The position numbers were made by a program, and so were the translations under genes. A stretch of DNA of 42,678 nt from an uncultured Treponema sp. Lineage in GTDB: Bacteria > Spirochaetota > Spirochaetia > Treponematales > Treponemataceae. Shown in pieces: positions 6,096 through 14,348 of the stretch. The stretch spans positions 1-42,678 of the forward strand of contig CAMJZA010000027.1 of assembly GCA_946410085.1 (NCBI GenBank), given 5' to 3'. Positions within the stretch are counted from its first letter, which is position 1. Each line of letters opens with the position of its first letter. The notes under the pieces are model-generated. The model did no database searches. It was given only the letters and a program-made list of their open reading frames with translations, and was not told the DNA's origin.

Positions 6096-7750
6096 AATTG
6101 AACATTCACCGTACGTCCGGGGCAAAACTGCTTCCGGCGCTTGCCCTTGCGGCAGCCCTCACGGCAGTTCCGCCTGCGGCACAGGTCTTTACCCCGCAGC
6201 TGGGGGAAGAGACTGAAGGGATACCGGGCGTTGACATGTCCCTGCAGCGGAACATCGTCATGCTGACGATGGGACACACCTACGATTTGAATCCGCAGAC
6301 CGCAAGCTACACGTCCGAAGCACAGCTGCTTTCAGGCTTATACGAGGGCCTCTTTTCCTACAGTCCCACAACGCTGGAACCTCAGAACGCGCTCTGCTCG
6401 TCCTATAAGATTTCCCGGAACAAGAAGCGCTGGACCTTTACGATCATCGACGGCGCAAAATTCAGCAGCGGAGAAAAGATTACCGCCGACAGCTTCCGTG
6501 AGTCATGGCTGAACCTCCTTTCGACCCCGAACGCTCCCTACGCATCCCTCCTGGACTGCATTGAGGGCGCGCGGAACTACCGGCAGGGAAAGGGCACGCG
6601 GGATGAGGTAGGCATTACGGCACGGGACGAAAAGACCCTGGTCGTGCACCTTGAGGAACCGGCGGAGCACCTGCCGAAGATTCTCTGCCACCACGCATTC
6701 AGCGTCGTCAGCAAGAAGAAGGACTCCTACAGCGGCGCCTTCGCCCTCAAGTCATACGAAAAGGGCCGGATCGAACTGGTCAAGAACAAGAACTACCGGG
6801 AAGCGTCGAATATCCTCATTCCGGGCATTACGATCCTCCAGAGCGACGATCTTGACGAGAACGCCTTCCTGTACAACACGGGCAAGGTGGACTGGATTCC
6901 CGAAGGCAACGTCAATGCGGCAAAAATCATCAACCGCAATTCCATTAAGGTTGCGGGGGAGTTCGGTACCTACTATATCTTCTTTAAGCTGAACGGGAAA
7001 AAGTGGAATACCCGGGAAATACGGGAAGCCCTGCTCGAGGCGATTCCCTACGACAGCCTGCGCGAGGGCATTACCGTTCCGGCGACGACGCTCGTCTATC
7101 CCCTCACCGGCTACCCGGATGTTGCGGGCTTTGACGACTATGACAGCGACGACGCCGTCATGATGATGGCGAAGGCGCGCGAAAAGGCGGGCATTCCGGC
7201 AAAAGAAAAGATTACGGTAAAGTTCGGCATCATGGACTCGGACTTCATGAAGAACTTCGTGCAGATCCTGCAGAAGGCCTGGCAGCCGCTCGGCGTCGAA
7301 CTCGTCAGCGAAAGCAGGCCGTCGGAACAGTACAACGGGGCAATTTCCGGCTGGGATGCAGACCTCTTTGCCTATTCCTGGATCGGCGACTTTGCAGATC
7401 CCCTTGCCTTCCTGGAACTGTTCAGGAGCGACTCATCGCTCAACGTTGCCGGATACCGCAACGAAGCCTTTGACGGCCTGCTGCATCAGGCTTCCGTCGC
7501 AGACGACAGCAGCGAGCATTACAAGCTGCTCGCCCAGGCGGAATCAATGCTGCTCGATGACTGCGTAATCATTCCGGTCTACCATCCCGTGAGCCTGCAC
7601 ATCATCGATACGGACGTCATCGGCGGCTGGCAGACGAACGCAATGGACCTGCACCCCTTCAAATACTTCTACATCCGCCGCAAGGAGCAGTCGCTTCCCA
7701 ATCTGGTCGCCGCTCCTTCGGACAAAAAGGAACTGCTGACCGGCTACTAG
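6092..7750 (+). CDS. Extracytoplasmic oligopeptide-binding protein (OppA/SBP family 5)
   Basis: The product (552 residues) has a classical signal peptide (ALALAAALTAVPPAA) and no lipobox cysteine. The mature part follows the SBP_bac_5 pattern: GHTYDLNPQTASYTSEAQLL near the start, then LYEGLFSY, a KRWTFTIIDGAKFSSGE strand typical of OppA/DppA, and a C-terminal half with DLFAYSWIGDFADP. Such proteins capture peptides or related solutes for an ABC importer in the cell envelope. No permease or ATPase gene is nearby, so it must work with distant components or have another role. It overlaps the preceding gene by ATGA and ends convergently with the next gene, the stop codons overlapping at 7747-7750. 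Confidence 0.85.
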   Translation: MKLNIHRTSGAKLLPALALAAALTAVPPAAQVFTPQLGEETEGIPGVDMSLQRNIVMLTMGHTYDLNPQTASYTSEAQLLSGLYEGLFSYSPTTLEPQNALCSSYKISRNKKRWTFTIIDGAKFSSGEKITADSFRESWLNLLSTPNAPYASLLDCIEGARNYRQGKGTRDEVGITARDEKTLVVHLEEPAEHLPKILCHHAFSVVSKKKDSYSGAFALKSYEKGRIELVKNKNYREASNILIPGITILQSDDLDENAFLYNTGKVDWIPEGNVNAAKIINRNSIKVAGEFGTYYIFFKLNGKKWNTREIREALLEAIPYDSLREGITVPATTLVYPLTGYPDVAGFDDYDSDDAVMMMAKAREKAGIPAKEKITVKFGIMDSDFMKNFVQILQKAWQPLGVELVSESRPSEQYNGAISGWDADLFAYSWIGDFADPLAFLELFRSDSSLNVAGYRNEAFDGLLHQASVADDSSEHYKLLAQAESMLLDDCVIIPVYHPVSLHIIDTDVIGGWQTNAMDLHPFKYFYIRRKEQSLPNLVAAPSDKKELLTGY

Positions 7751-8316
7751 TCCGCAAGGAGTGCGGCTATCCGGCCGGCATTCTCTTCCTTCCCCGCCCG
7801 CCCCATGTCAACCGTCATGTCGGCGGTCCGGGCGTAGCGGGCGGTCCGTTCCGCATAAAATGCATGAAAGATTGACCGTATCTCAAGCAGGGAGCGGGGG
7901 CTCTTGTCCGCGATGTAGGCGGGCAGGTTTTCAAAGCCTCCTGCCGGCAGCTCGCGGGCTTCCCTGATAATCCGGTCTGCGGCGGCATCTTCAGGCGCAT
8001 TGAGGAACACGAAGCGTCCGAGCGGCCTGAGCGCAGCGAGCGCCGCTTCATTCGCGCAGATGCCGCCGCCCGTCGCGATGACCGCCCGCTCACCGGCTGC
8101 CGTGAGCCGGGCAGCGAGCTGCCGGCAGGCTTCCGCCTCGGCAGCCTGAAAGGCGCCCGGACCGCCGTCCCGGTAGAGTTCACGGGGACTCCTGCCCGTC
8201 TGTTCGCAGACAAGGTCGTCGGTATCATAGCACGGAATGCCGAATTTCTGCGCAAGCAGCCGGGCCTGCGTTGACTTGCCGCAGTGCTTTATTCCCATCA
8301 AGATAATACAGTTCAT
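7747..8316 (-). CDS. Shikimate kinase family protein
   Basis: The product (189 residues) has a P-loop GIKHCGKST, then DTDDL, then ATGGGI, the order and spacing of shikimate kinase, which phosphorylates shikimate with ATP in chorismate synthesis. The ATG at 8316 is chosen because AGAGGA lies 7-8 nt upstream; a GTG two codons earlier would sit against that site. Two points make the substrate uncertain. The FRxxE shikimate-binding motif reads FQAAE, so the usual Arg is Gln, and the RPLL lid motif reads PRSLL. No other aromatic-pathway gene is near; the gene follows the membrane pair 12362-8420 in the same direction. It is most likely AroK, but a related small-molecule kinase is possible. Confidence 0.75.
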   Translation of the reverse strand: MNCIILMGIKHCGKSTQARLLAQKFGIPCYDTDDLVCEQTGRSPRELYRDGGPGAFQAAEAEACRQLAARLTAAGERAVIATGGGICANEAALAALRPLGRFVFLNAPEDAAADRIIREARELPAGGFENLPAYIADKSPRSLLEIRSIFHAFYAERTARYARTADMTVDMGRAGKEENAGRIAALLAD

Positions 8317-8343
8317 GGTCACATCCTCTTTTTGTGTTTTGCG

Positions 8344-8376
8344 GGCCGGTTGCAGGTGATTCCTGCCGTACCGGCC
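8344..8376 (-). other. Stem-loop between the GDYXXLXY gene and the kinase gene
   Basis: GGCCGGT/ACCGGCC enclose an inner GCAGG/CCTGC stem. No T-run follows on the minus strand, so it is a weak terminator or a processing/stabilising hairpin rather than a strong stop. Confidence 0.5.
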
Positions 8377-8419
8377 GGAGCCGCACGCTGTACGGTCCGT
8401 TCACTGCCGTGCAGGCCGC

Positions 8420-9115
8420 TTACTGCTGCGCGAGCCTGCGGCGGCAATACTCTTCATACGCAATCCGCTCCTCCCCGTCCAGCACCGTCAGGTCCTTCTG
8501 AATGCAGCGGCCGTCCCGGGCGACATAGACCGTCAGGATGGGCTCGAGCGCATTGAAATCATCCCAGCGGATGCGGTCTGCATAGTGCGCGAAGTTTTCC
8601 TGCATATAATATTCGTCAAAGGCATAGGCTGCCCGCACCGAAAAACCGTCATCCGTGTCGTGCCACCAGCTGCATTTTGCTTCGATATAGATGTCCCCGC
8701 CGGTTTCACCGGTTTCACCGGCATCACCGCGCTCCCTGCTGCCCTCCCCGGCCTTTTGGGGAAAGGCGTTTTCGGGAATTTCCCGGCGGATCCCGCCGAC
8801 CGTCCACAGGCCGTCGGCGCCCTGTACCATGCGGCAATAGATTTTCTTTTTCCTGCTGCCGGTCAGGTTGTCCCGGCTTTCCGCATCCAGATTGCTTCCC
8901 TTCAGCTGGGACTCGGAAAGCGTGAGCTTCACGTAGCGGCCCTTAAAGGGACTGAAGGGGTCATTGGCACGGCAGGCAAGGGAAACGATTCTGCCGTGCT
9001 TTACGGCATAGTGCTTTACCCGCGCACTGTAGCCGAGCAGGGACAGGGCCGCGGCAAGCTGCAGGATGACGGCTGCGGAAAGCAGGCACATGCGGCCTTT
9101 ATGAGCGGTTGTCAT
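8420..9115 (-). CDS. GDYXXLXY-type membrane-anchored protein
   Basis: The product (231 residues) starts at ATG 9115, preceded by AAGGAGG at 6 nt inside the end of the upstream gene; the two overlap by 17 nt. One N-terminal membrane segment (MCLLSAAVILQLAAALSLLG) is followed by an extracytoplasmic domain with DPFSPFKGRYVKLTLS, a variant of the GDYxxLxY signature (here GRYVKLTL). The family is regularly found next to DUF2157/DUF4401 membrane proteins, as here, and its function is unknown. A low-complexity RERGDAGETGETGG insert lies mid-protein. The C-terminal CIQKDLTVLDGEERIAYEEY region is charged. Assignment to the family is fairly secure from motif plus context. Confidence 0.7.
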   Translation of the reverse strand: MTTAHKGRMCLLSAAVILQLAAALSLLGYSARVKHYAVKHGRIVSLACRANDPFSPFKGRYVKLTLSESQLKGSNLDAESRDNLTGSRKKKIYCRMVQGADGLWTVGGIRREIPENAFPQKAGEGSRERGDAGETGETGGDIYIEAKCSWWHDTDDGFSVRAAYAFDEYYMQENFAHYADRIRWDDFNALEPILTVYVARDGRCIQKDLTVLDGEERIAYEEYCRRRLAQQ

Positions 9116-12100
9116 GAATGTCCTCCTTTTCCGGCTTTGTCTCCGCCTCTTTCCTGCGGTCCATGCGGAGCAGCAGCAGGTTGAGCACAAGCATTGCAAT
9201 GCCCAGTACGATGAACAGTACGCCCTTCGCGACAAAGCCGTAGGAATCGCTGAAGAATTTGATGATGAGGGCGAGGGCTGCATAGGCGGCGCACGCGTTT
9301 GCCTTTGCAAGGCTGCCGTCCGTATAGGCTTCAAGAATATACCAGCCTGCCGTCAGGAAAATGAAGGCAAAGCTTATGTACGAAAGAACTCCGGCAATCC
9401 TTGTCGGCTGCAGGAACGCCGGTCCGCCGCTGCCTGCGGCAGGGGCGGATCCCGTCCCCGCGAAGCAGGCGGTACAAAGCAGGAGCAGGAAACAGACGGC
9501 AACAATGAGGGCATACAGGGCAAGCAGGAAGTTCCAGCGCCGCTTTACGGCCATTCCCCCGTGCAGGCAGGCACGGACCAGCCGGGCGGCAGGCAGGAGG
9601 CAGATCCCCGCATGCAGGACAAGGGTCAGCAGGAGCGGCAGAATTTGCTCAGCAGGCGGACAGTGCAGGTGGTAAAATCTCGGTGTCACAAAGGCAGACA
9701 CGTAGATAATCACGACGCACAGGACCTGCCCGAGCCTGCCTGCCGCACCCATCGAGGTTGCCGCCCGCACAGGCCCCTTCGCGGGGACGGCGGCAGGGCT
9801 GTCCGCTTCCGCAGAAACAGCCCGCAGCTCCCGCTCCCGGCTGTACAGGTACAGCGCCGCGCACAAGAGCACAAAGGGAGAGCAGAGGAAGAAAGTTTCC
9901 GTCACGCCGTACAGGCAGCAGATGCCCGCCGCAGCGAACAGGACTATATAGGGAAGCCAGCGGAAGCGGCCGTCCCTGCGGAAACGACCGTCACTGCGCC
10001 AGCGGATGAAGCCGTAGAGCCCGGCAAGCGCATAGAGATACAGGAAGGCTTCGGGGAAGTCAGTTTCCCTTCCCCGGTACAGGAAGCAGACGGCACAGAC
10101 GCCCGCCAGGGCAAGGAGGCCGTCAAGCAACTCGATCCATGCACGATTCCGGACACCGTTCCGTGCACCAGCCCCGGAATCATTCATCGAGCCATTCCCC
10201 GAAGCGTTCCCGGCTCCCGACCAGACGAGGAGGACAAGGGCGGCCAGTGCGATACAGGCATACGAAACGAGCTGAAAGGGAACCGCCTCACGGTCATAGA
10301 CGGCAAGGCACTGTCCTTCCCGGCAGAGGAAGAAGGCGGCGGCCATCCAGACCGCCAGACACATGCGGGTCAGGCAGCCGAGAGCCCCGGCTTCCTGCGG
10401 ACTGCTGCGGGTCCGGCGGCAGGCAGCCGCCAGGAACAGAAGCAGGAAGGCTGTTCCTGCAAGCACCGGATAGTTCAGCTGCAGGACAAAGCAGGCCGCC
10501 CAGAAGAAGTATGCGCAGACGGCAGCAAAGGGCAGCCAGTAGGCAAGGACGCCGGCGCCGCCACCCCCTGCCACGGGCTCCTGCCCGGGCTCCGGTTCCT
10601 GTCCGGTCGCGGTCCCCTGACCGCTTGGGAACAGCCGCTCGCGGCGGACGACATGGTACGCGCAGACACAGAGCAGGATGCAGAAGTAGGCCGTGCACAG
10701 CTGGTTCTTCCCCAAGGGAATGACAGCGCCCAGGATCGAACAGAGCATCACAGCGACAAGGCCGGCAATGACGTCAAAAGAGTCCTTCAGCTTCCGGGAA
10801 CGGACAAGCAGGGCGGCCGCAGCAAGCACATACGACCCATAGAGTGCGATGTGCAGGGGGAGTGCCTGCGGCCGGAACACACGGTACAGGGGGAAGGGCG
10901 GCGTCTGGAGACAGGCCGTTGCGAGCAGGAGCAGGCCGAAGCTACAGGTCCGCATGATGCCGCAGGGGCAGATGCCCGCTGCCGCAACGAGAAGCAGGAA
11001 TGCGGCAACGGCAAAGACCGGCAGGTCCAGCTGCACCAGGCAGGCGGCAAGGAAGAGGCAGCAGAACAGGAGCACGGCCTGCCTGCGCCTGCCGTACAGG
11101 GCATGAAGCACGAACAGCAGAGAAAGCAGGAAAACGATGCCTGTCGGCGCAAAATAGAGCGAGCGCTGAAGGGGCAGCGAAAGGCAGCCTGCTGCGGTAA
11201 AGAGGACGGCAACGCCAAGCGCACAGGCAGGATACACGAGCTGCCATTTTGACAGCTGCCGGTGAGCCGGGAAGGGAACAAACGGCCAGGCAAGGGCGGC
11301 GGCCGTCAGGCCAACAGCGAGCGCAGAATCGAGCAGCATACCGGTGACGGACCGTTCTGCCTTCACCTGCAGCCAGCCGATGCCGCACCAGAAGCCGTTA
11401 TGGGAAAGGACAAGCAGGAGCACGCACAGGCCCGTAAAGGCCAGGGCAGCAAGGCCCCGGAAGTCCCGTGACAGCGCATATTCCAGTGCAAACACGGCCA
11501 GGGAAACGGAACAGACAATCCAGAGGCCGGGAATGCTCTTTTCCAGCACGAAGCCCAGCATTGCCGCCGCAATGACAAGCATGGCATGGCTGCCAAGGCG
11601 GAAGCGCCGTGCAAAGGGACAGAGGGCTGCAAAGAGCAGGTAAAAGAGGGCCGGCTCACCCTCCCCCGTCGCGGCAACGACGGCATAGGCGGACGAAAGC
11701 AGGAGGGAGAGCACGAAGACGCTGACGGACCGCATGGCGTAGGCCAGCAGGATGGACGAGATGCTCCACACGAGCAGGAACGCCGCCGTATTCCCCGGCA
11801 GGCGGCACACCTGGGAAATGTAGGCGACCACGCCGCCAAAGAGGATGGCCCACAAAAGCGCCATGCCTTCCTGCCAGACCGGCTTTGCAAGGCGCTTTGC
11901 CGAAGAGTACACGATTATGCCGCCTGCCTGGACGGCAAGCAGGAGCACAAAGGCAGAAAGGGCCTTTGTCATGCGGGGAATGGCATACCAGTTGTAGGCA
12001 ATGAGCGAAATGACGCCGCTCGCAATCAGGATGGCGGCAATGACGCTGAGCAGGACGGGAATGCTCTTGACGCTGAATCCCTGAAAGAGCGGCGGCTTCT

Positions 12101-12362
12101 TTGCCCGTGCACTCCTCCGGTCCGTCTCCCCGTGCGGCGACGGCTCCCGGCCGCTTTTATCCGCGTTTCCCGCATGCACGGTTCCGCCGTCCGCCGGCTG
12201 CGGCGGAAGCTGTTCCGGCAGGACCGAAGCGGCAGGAGCGGGAGCTTCCGAAGCCTGCGCATAGTAGTCGGCGATGCGTCCCGCAGTTTCTTCCGTAATG
12301 ACCTGCTTTTGAGTCAGCGTTTTCAGTTCGTCCAAAAGCCAGAAAACATGGTAGCTGTCCAT
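9099..12362 (-). CDS. Very large DUF2157-type polytopic membrane protein
   Basis: The protein (1087 residues) opens with a short cytoplasmic helical domain (LLDELKTLTQKQVITEETA) typical of the DUF2157 N-terminus. An Ala/Pro-rich linker (EAPAPAASVLPEQLPPQ) and then well over twenty hydrophobic segments follow up to a basic C-terminal tail. It is larger than usual DUF2157 proteins, which suggests a fusion with a DUF4401-like second membrane unit. The next gene encodes the GDYXXLXY partner. Alanine, leucine, cysteine and aromatic content is very high, which also creates long spurious antisense frames. No ribosome binding site is obvious before ATG 12362. The biochemical role is unknown; an envelope-related complex is an inference. 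Confidence 0.75.
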   Translation of the reverse strand: MDSYHVFWLLDELKTLTQKQVITEETAGRIADYYAQASEAPAPAASVLPEQLPPQPADGGTVHAGNADKSGREPSPHGETDRRSARAKKPPLFQGFSVKSIPVLLSVIAAILIASGVISLIAYNWYAIPRMTKALSAFVLLLAVQAGGIIVYSSAKRLAKPVWQEGMALLWAILFGGVVAYISQVCRLPGNTAAFLLVWSISSILLAYAMRSVSVFVLSLLLSSAYAVVAATGEGEPALFYLLFAALCPFARRFRLGSHAMLVIAAAMLGFVLEKSIPGLWIVCSVSLAVFALEYALSRDFRGLAALAFTGLCVLLLVLSHNGFWCGIGWLQVKAERSVTGMLLDSALAVGLTAAALAWPFVPFPAHRQLSKWQLVYPACALGVAVLFTAAGCLSLPLQRSLYFAPTGIVFLLSLLFVLHALYGRRRQAVLLFCCLFLAACLVQLDLPVFAVAAFLLLVAAAGICPCGIMRTCSFGLLLLATACLQTPPFPLYRVFRPQALPLHIALYGSYVLAAAALLVRSRKLKDSFDVIAGLVAVMLCSILGAVIPLGKNQLCTAYFCILLCVCAYHVVRRERLFPSGQGTATGQEPEPGQEPVAGGGGAGVLAYWLPFAAVCAYFFWAACFVLQLNYPVLAGTAFLLLFLAAACRRTRSSPQEAGALGCLTRMCLAVWMAAAFFLCREGQCLAVYDREAVPFQLVSYACIALAALVLLVWSGAGNASGNGSMNDSGAGARNGVRNRAWIELLDGLLALAGVCAVCFLYRGRETDFPEAFLYLYALAGLYGFIRWRSDGRFRRDGRFRWLPYIVLFAAAGICCLYGVTETFFLCSPFVLLCAALYLYSRERELRAVSAEADSPAAVPAKGPVRAATSMGAAGRLGQVLCVVIIYVSAFVTPRFYHLHCPPAEQILPLLLTLVLHAGICLLPAARLVRACLHGGMAVKRRWNFLLALYALIVAVCFLLLLCTACFAGTGSAPAAGSGGPAFLQPTRIAGVLSYISFAFIFLTAGWYILEAYTDGSLAKANACAAYAALALIIKFFSDSYGFVAKGVLFIVLGIAMLVLNLLLLRMDRRKEAETKPEKEDIHDNRS

Positions 12363-12580
12363 ATCTAAAGAAAAAACGGAGGCCCCTGCCGGTAACAGGC
12401 AGCAGACGGAAAAGAGAGCACAGTCTGGAGCTGGCCCGGAGCAGTCTGGAGCAGGACCGAAAACAGAACCGGAAGAGCAGACATAAGAAAGTTCTTATCA
12501 TATAAACGGGCAGCTGCTGAAACCTTTTCTACCAAAGCTTTCTTTATATAAAGGAATACGATCCAAAGGAGTCGAAAGAA

Positions 12581-14227
12581 ATGAAACGCTTTTTTGTCTC
12601 TGTTGCCCTTGCCCTCTGCGCAGCGGGCCTGTTTGCCCTGGACGCACGGGATTTCCAGGCTTACGATAACAGCCTTTCCGCAAAGAAAGGCCTCCCGGAC
12701 TTGAAGCTGGTCCAAAGTGCCAGCCCCGCCTCCGGTGAATACGTCATGTTCATCAATGTCTACGACTGGGGGCCTGCCGTGGACAGGGTTATCCTCAACG
12801 TGGGAAAGAAAGTCAAGGAGTCCAAGCTGTCCGCATCGGCCTTCGACGTTGACATCGTCATTTCAACGTCCTCCGGCAAGGCGGACGACGGGAGGGGACT
12901 CATCAAGGGCAGCCGGAAGGTAACAAAGGCCTACCTGACCGACAAAAACGGCAGGGCGGGCGAAAAAGACAGCCAGTATGTCTGCCTGGAACTGGAGTCC
13001 GGCCCCGACATTTCCGCCTGCAATCCCTTCCTGCAGCTGCCCGTCACGGCAAAGTTCGATCAGGCCTACGGCATGCGGATCGAAAACGAAAAGCTCGGCA
13101 TTTCCATCATCAAGCGGACGGCCATCGTCAGCCCCGAGGCGGCGAAGTTCACGCTGTCGTCCTACACCTACGAAAACGGCGACGACGACATTGAACTCGG
13201 CTCCCTCTCCTGGCTGCCGGACAAAAAGGGCAAGAAGCCCCTGCTCGTCTGGCTGCACGGCACGGATGATTCCGCGGCGACGAACCCCTACATGCCCGTC
13301 CTGAGCTGCAAAAGCGCCCGGCTGGCAGGAGAGGACATCCAGAAGCATTTCCCGAACGGAGCGGCTGTCCTGATTCCCCAGTGCCCCGGCAGCTGGCTTG
13401 AGTCAAGCACGGTTGACAAGTACGGCTTCAGGATCTGGATTCCGGCAGAAATCGGCGAGACGATACACAAGATAACCGAACCGATCTGGCGCTTCATGCA
13501 CGACATTTTCTCCTCGTCCGAAGCGAACATGGACGACAGCCAGACGGCAAAAGCCTCCTATTACACCAAGGCGCTGAAGGCGATGATCGACGATTTCGTC
13601 AAGAAGAACCCCGACATCGACAAAGAGCGCATCTGCATCATGGGAGCAGGTTCCGGCGGCTACATGGCGCTCAACATGTGCGTCGAGTATCCCGACTTCT
13701 TTGCGGCGGCAGTTCCCGTTTCCGAAGAATACCCCGACAGCAAGCTGACCGATGCGGAAATTGCAAACCTGGCCCAGATGCCCCTCTGGTTCGTCTATGC
13801 AACGGAGGACAAGACTGTTGACAGTGCAGAATTCTCGGCGGCAACCGTGAAGCGGCTCAGGGAAGAAAAGCCTGCAGACCTGCGGCAGAGCGTCTACAAG
13901 GACATCAGCGTCAAGTCAGAGTCCGGCAGGAAGGAAACATACGATGCCCACGAATGCTGGATTCCCCTCTTCCGCGACGAATGCGCAGAAGGCAGGACCA
14001 GGCTGTTCGACTGGCTTGCAAAGCAGACGCTCGGCAGGCGCGATCTGCTCGACACCGGCAGGGATGCGGATTCCGATGCGGACGATGATGCTGACGTCTC
14101 CACCCCTGACGAGGACACGGGGTCCGGGTCCGGGTCCGGGCGGGACAAGGACAGGCGGAAGGACGAACCGAACCCGAAGGACGAGGACGGCTGGGGCATC
14201 ACCGACACCCCGCCGGTCATCCTGTAA
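12581..14227 (+). CDS. Secreted alpha/beta-hydrolase (esterase/PHB-depolymerase-like)
   Basis: The 548-residue product has a signal peptide (FFVSVALALCAAGLFA) and an N-terminal beta-rich domain (about 40-190). An alpha/beta-hydrolase domain follows with KPLLVWLHG at 219-227 (oxyanion side), the nucleophile elbow MGAGSGGYMAL at 354-364, acid candidates D410/D414, and DAHECW with H457. The elbow is unusual: relatives have GxSxGGY, but here the Ser position holds Gly357 with Ser358 next to it, so the enzyme is shifted to AxSxG or is inactive. The C-terminus (490-540) is a disordered acidic tail with a GSGSGSG repeat. AAAGGAG lies 8 nt before the ATG. The neighbouring secreted protease suggests export-related hydrolytic functions; the substrate is unknown. 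Confidence 0.75.
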   Translation: MKRFFVSVALALCAAGLFALDARDFQAYDNSLSAKKGLPDLKLVQSASPASGEYVMFINVYDWGPAVDRVILNVGKKVKESKLSASAFDVDIVISTSSGKADDGRGLIKGSRKVTKAYLTDKNGRAGEKDSQYVCLELESGPDISACNPFLQLPVTAKFDQAYGMRIENEKLGISIIKRTAIVSPEAAKFTLSSYTYENGDDDIELGSLSWLPDKKGKKPLLVWLHGTDDSAATNPYMPVLSCKSARLAGEDIQKHFPNGAAVLIPQCPGSWLESSTVDKYGFRIWIPAEIGETIHKITEPIWRFMHDIFSSSEANMDDSQTAKASYYTKALKAMIDDFVKKNPDIDKERICIMGAGSGGYMALNMCVEYPDFFAAAVPVSEEYPDSKLTDAEIANLAQMPLWFVYATEDKTVDSAEFSAATVKRLREEKPADLRQSVYKDISVKSESGRKETYDAHECWIPLFRDECAEGRTRLFDWLAKQTLGRRDLLDTGRDADSDADDDADVSTPDEDTGSGSGSGRDKDRRKDEPNPKDEDGWGITDTPPVIL

Positions 14228-14252
14228 GCCTCTCATCCTGTAAAGCGCCCCC

Positions 14253-14281
14253 TTGCACATCGGCGGATTCACGGATACAAT
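14253..14281 (+). promoter_or_regulatory. Sigma70-type promoter of the M30 metallopeptidase gene
   Basis: TTGCAC and TACAAT are spaced by 17 bp, giving a leader of about 60 nt. Near its end the 12-bp palindrome CCTGCCGGCAGG (14323-14334) overlaps the AGGAG ribosome binding site, which could fold and limit translation. Confidence 0.65.
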
Positions 14282-14348
14282 CATACCCGAAGTATAGACA
14301 TCAGAGAGAGCCGGCGGGACAGCCTGCCGGCAGGAGTGGTACAGGCAG

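Noticed and set aside
9114-11252. Open plus-strand frame of 712 codons
   Set aside because: It is exactly antisense to the DUF2157 membrane protein. Its composition (Gly, Arg, Gln, Glu-rich, no hydrophobic core) is the mirror of Leu/Ala/Cys-rich codons, and it has no ribosome binding site.
14119-14143. GGTCCG repeats in the hydrolase gene as a phase-variation switch
   Set aside because: The unit is 6 bp, so copy changes keep the frame; it only varies the length of a disordered Gly/Ser tail.
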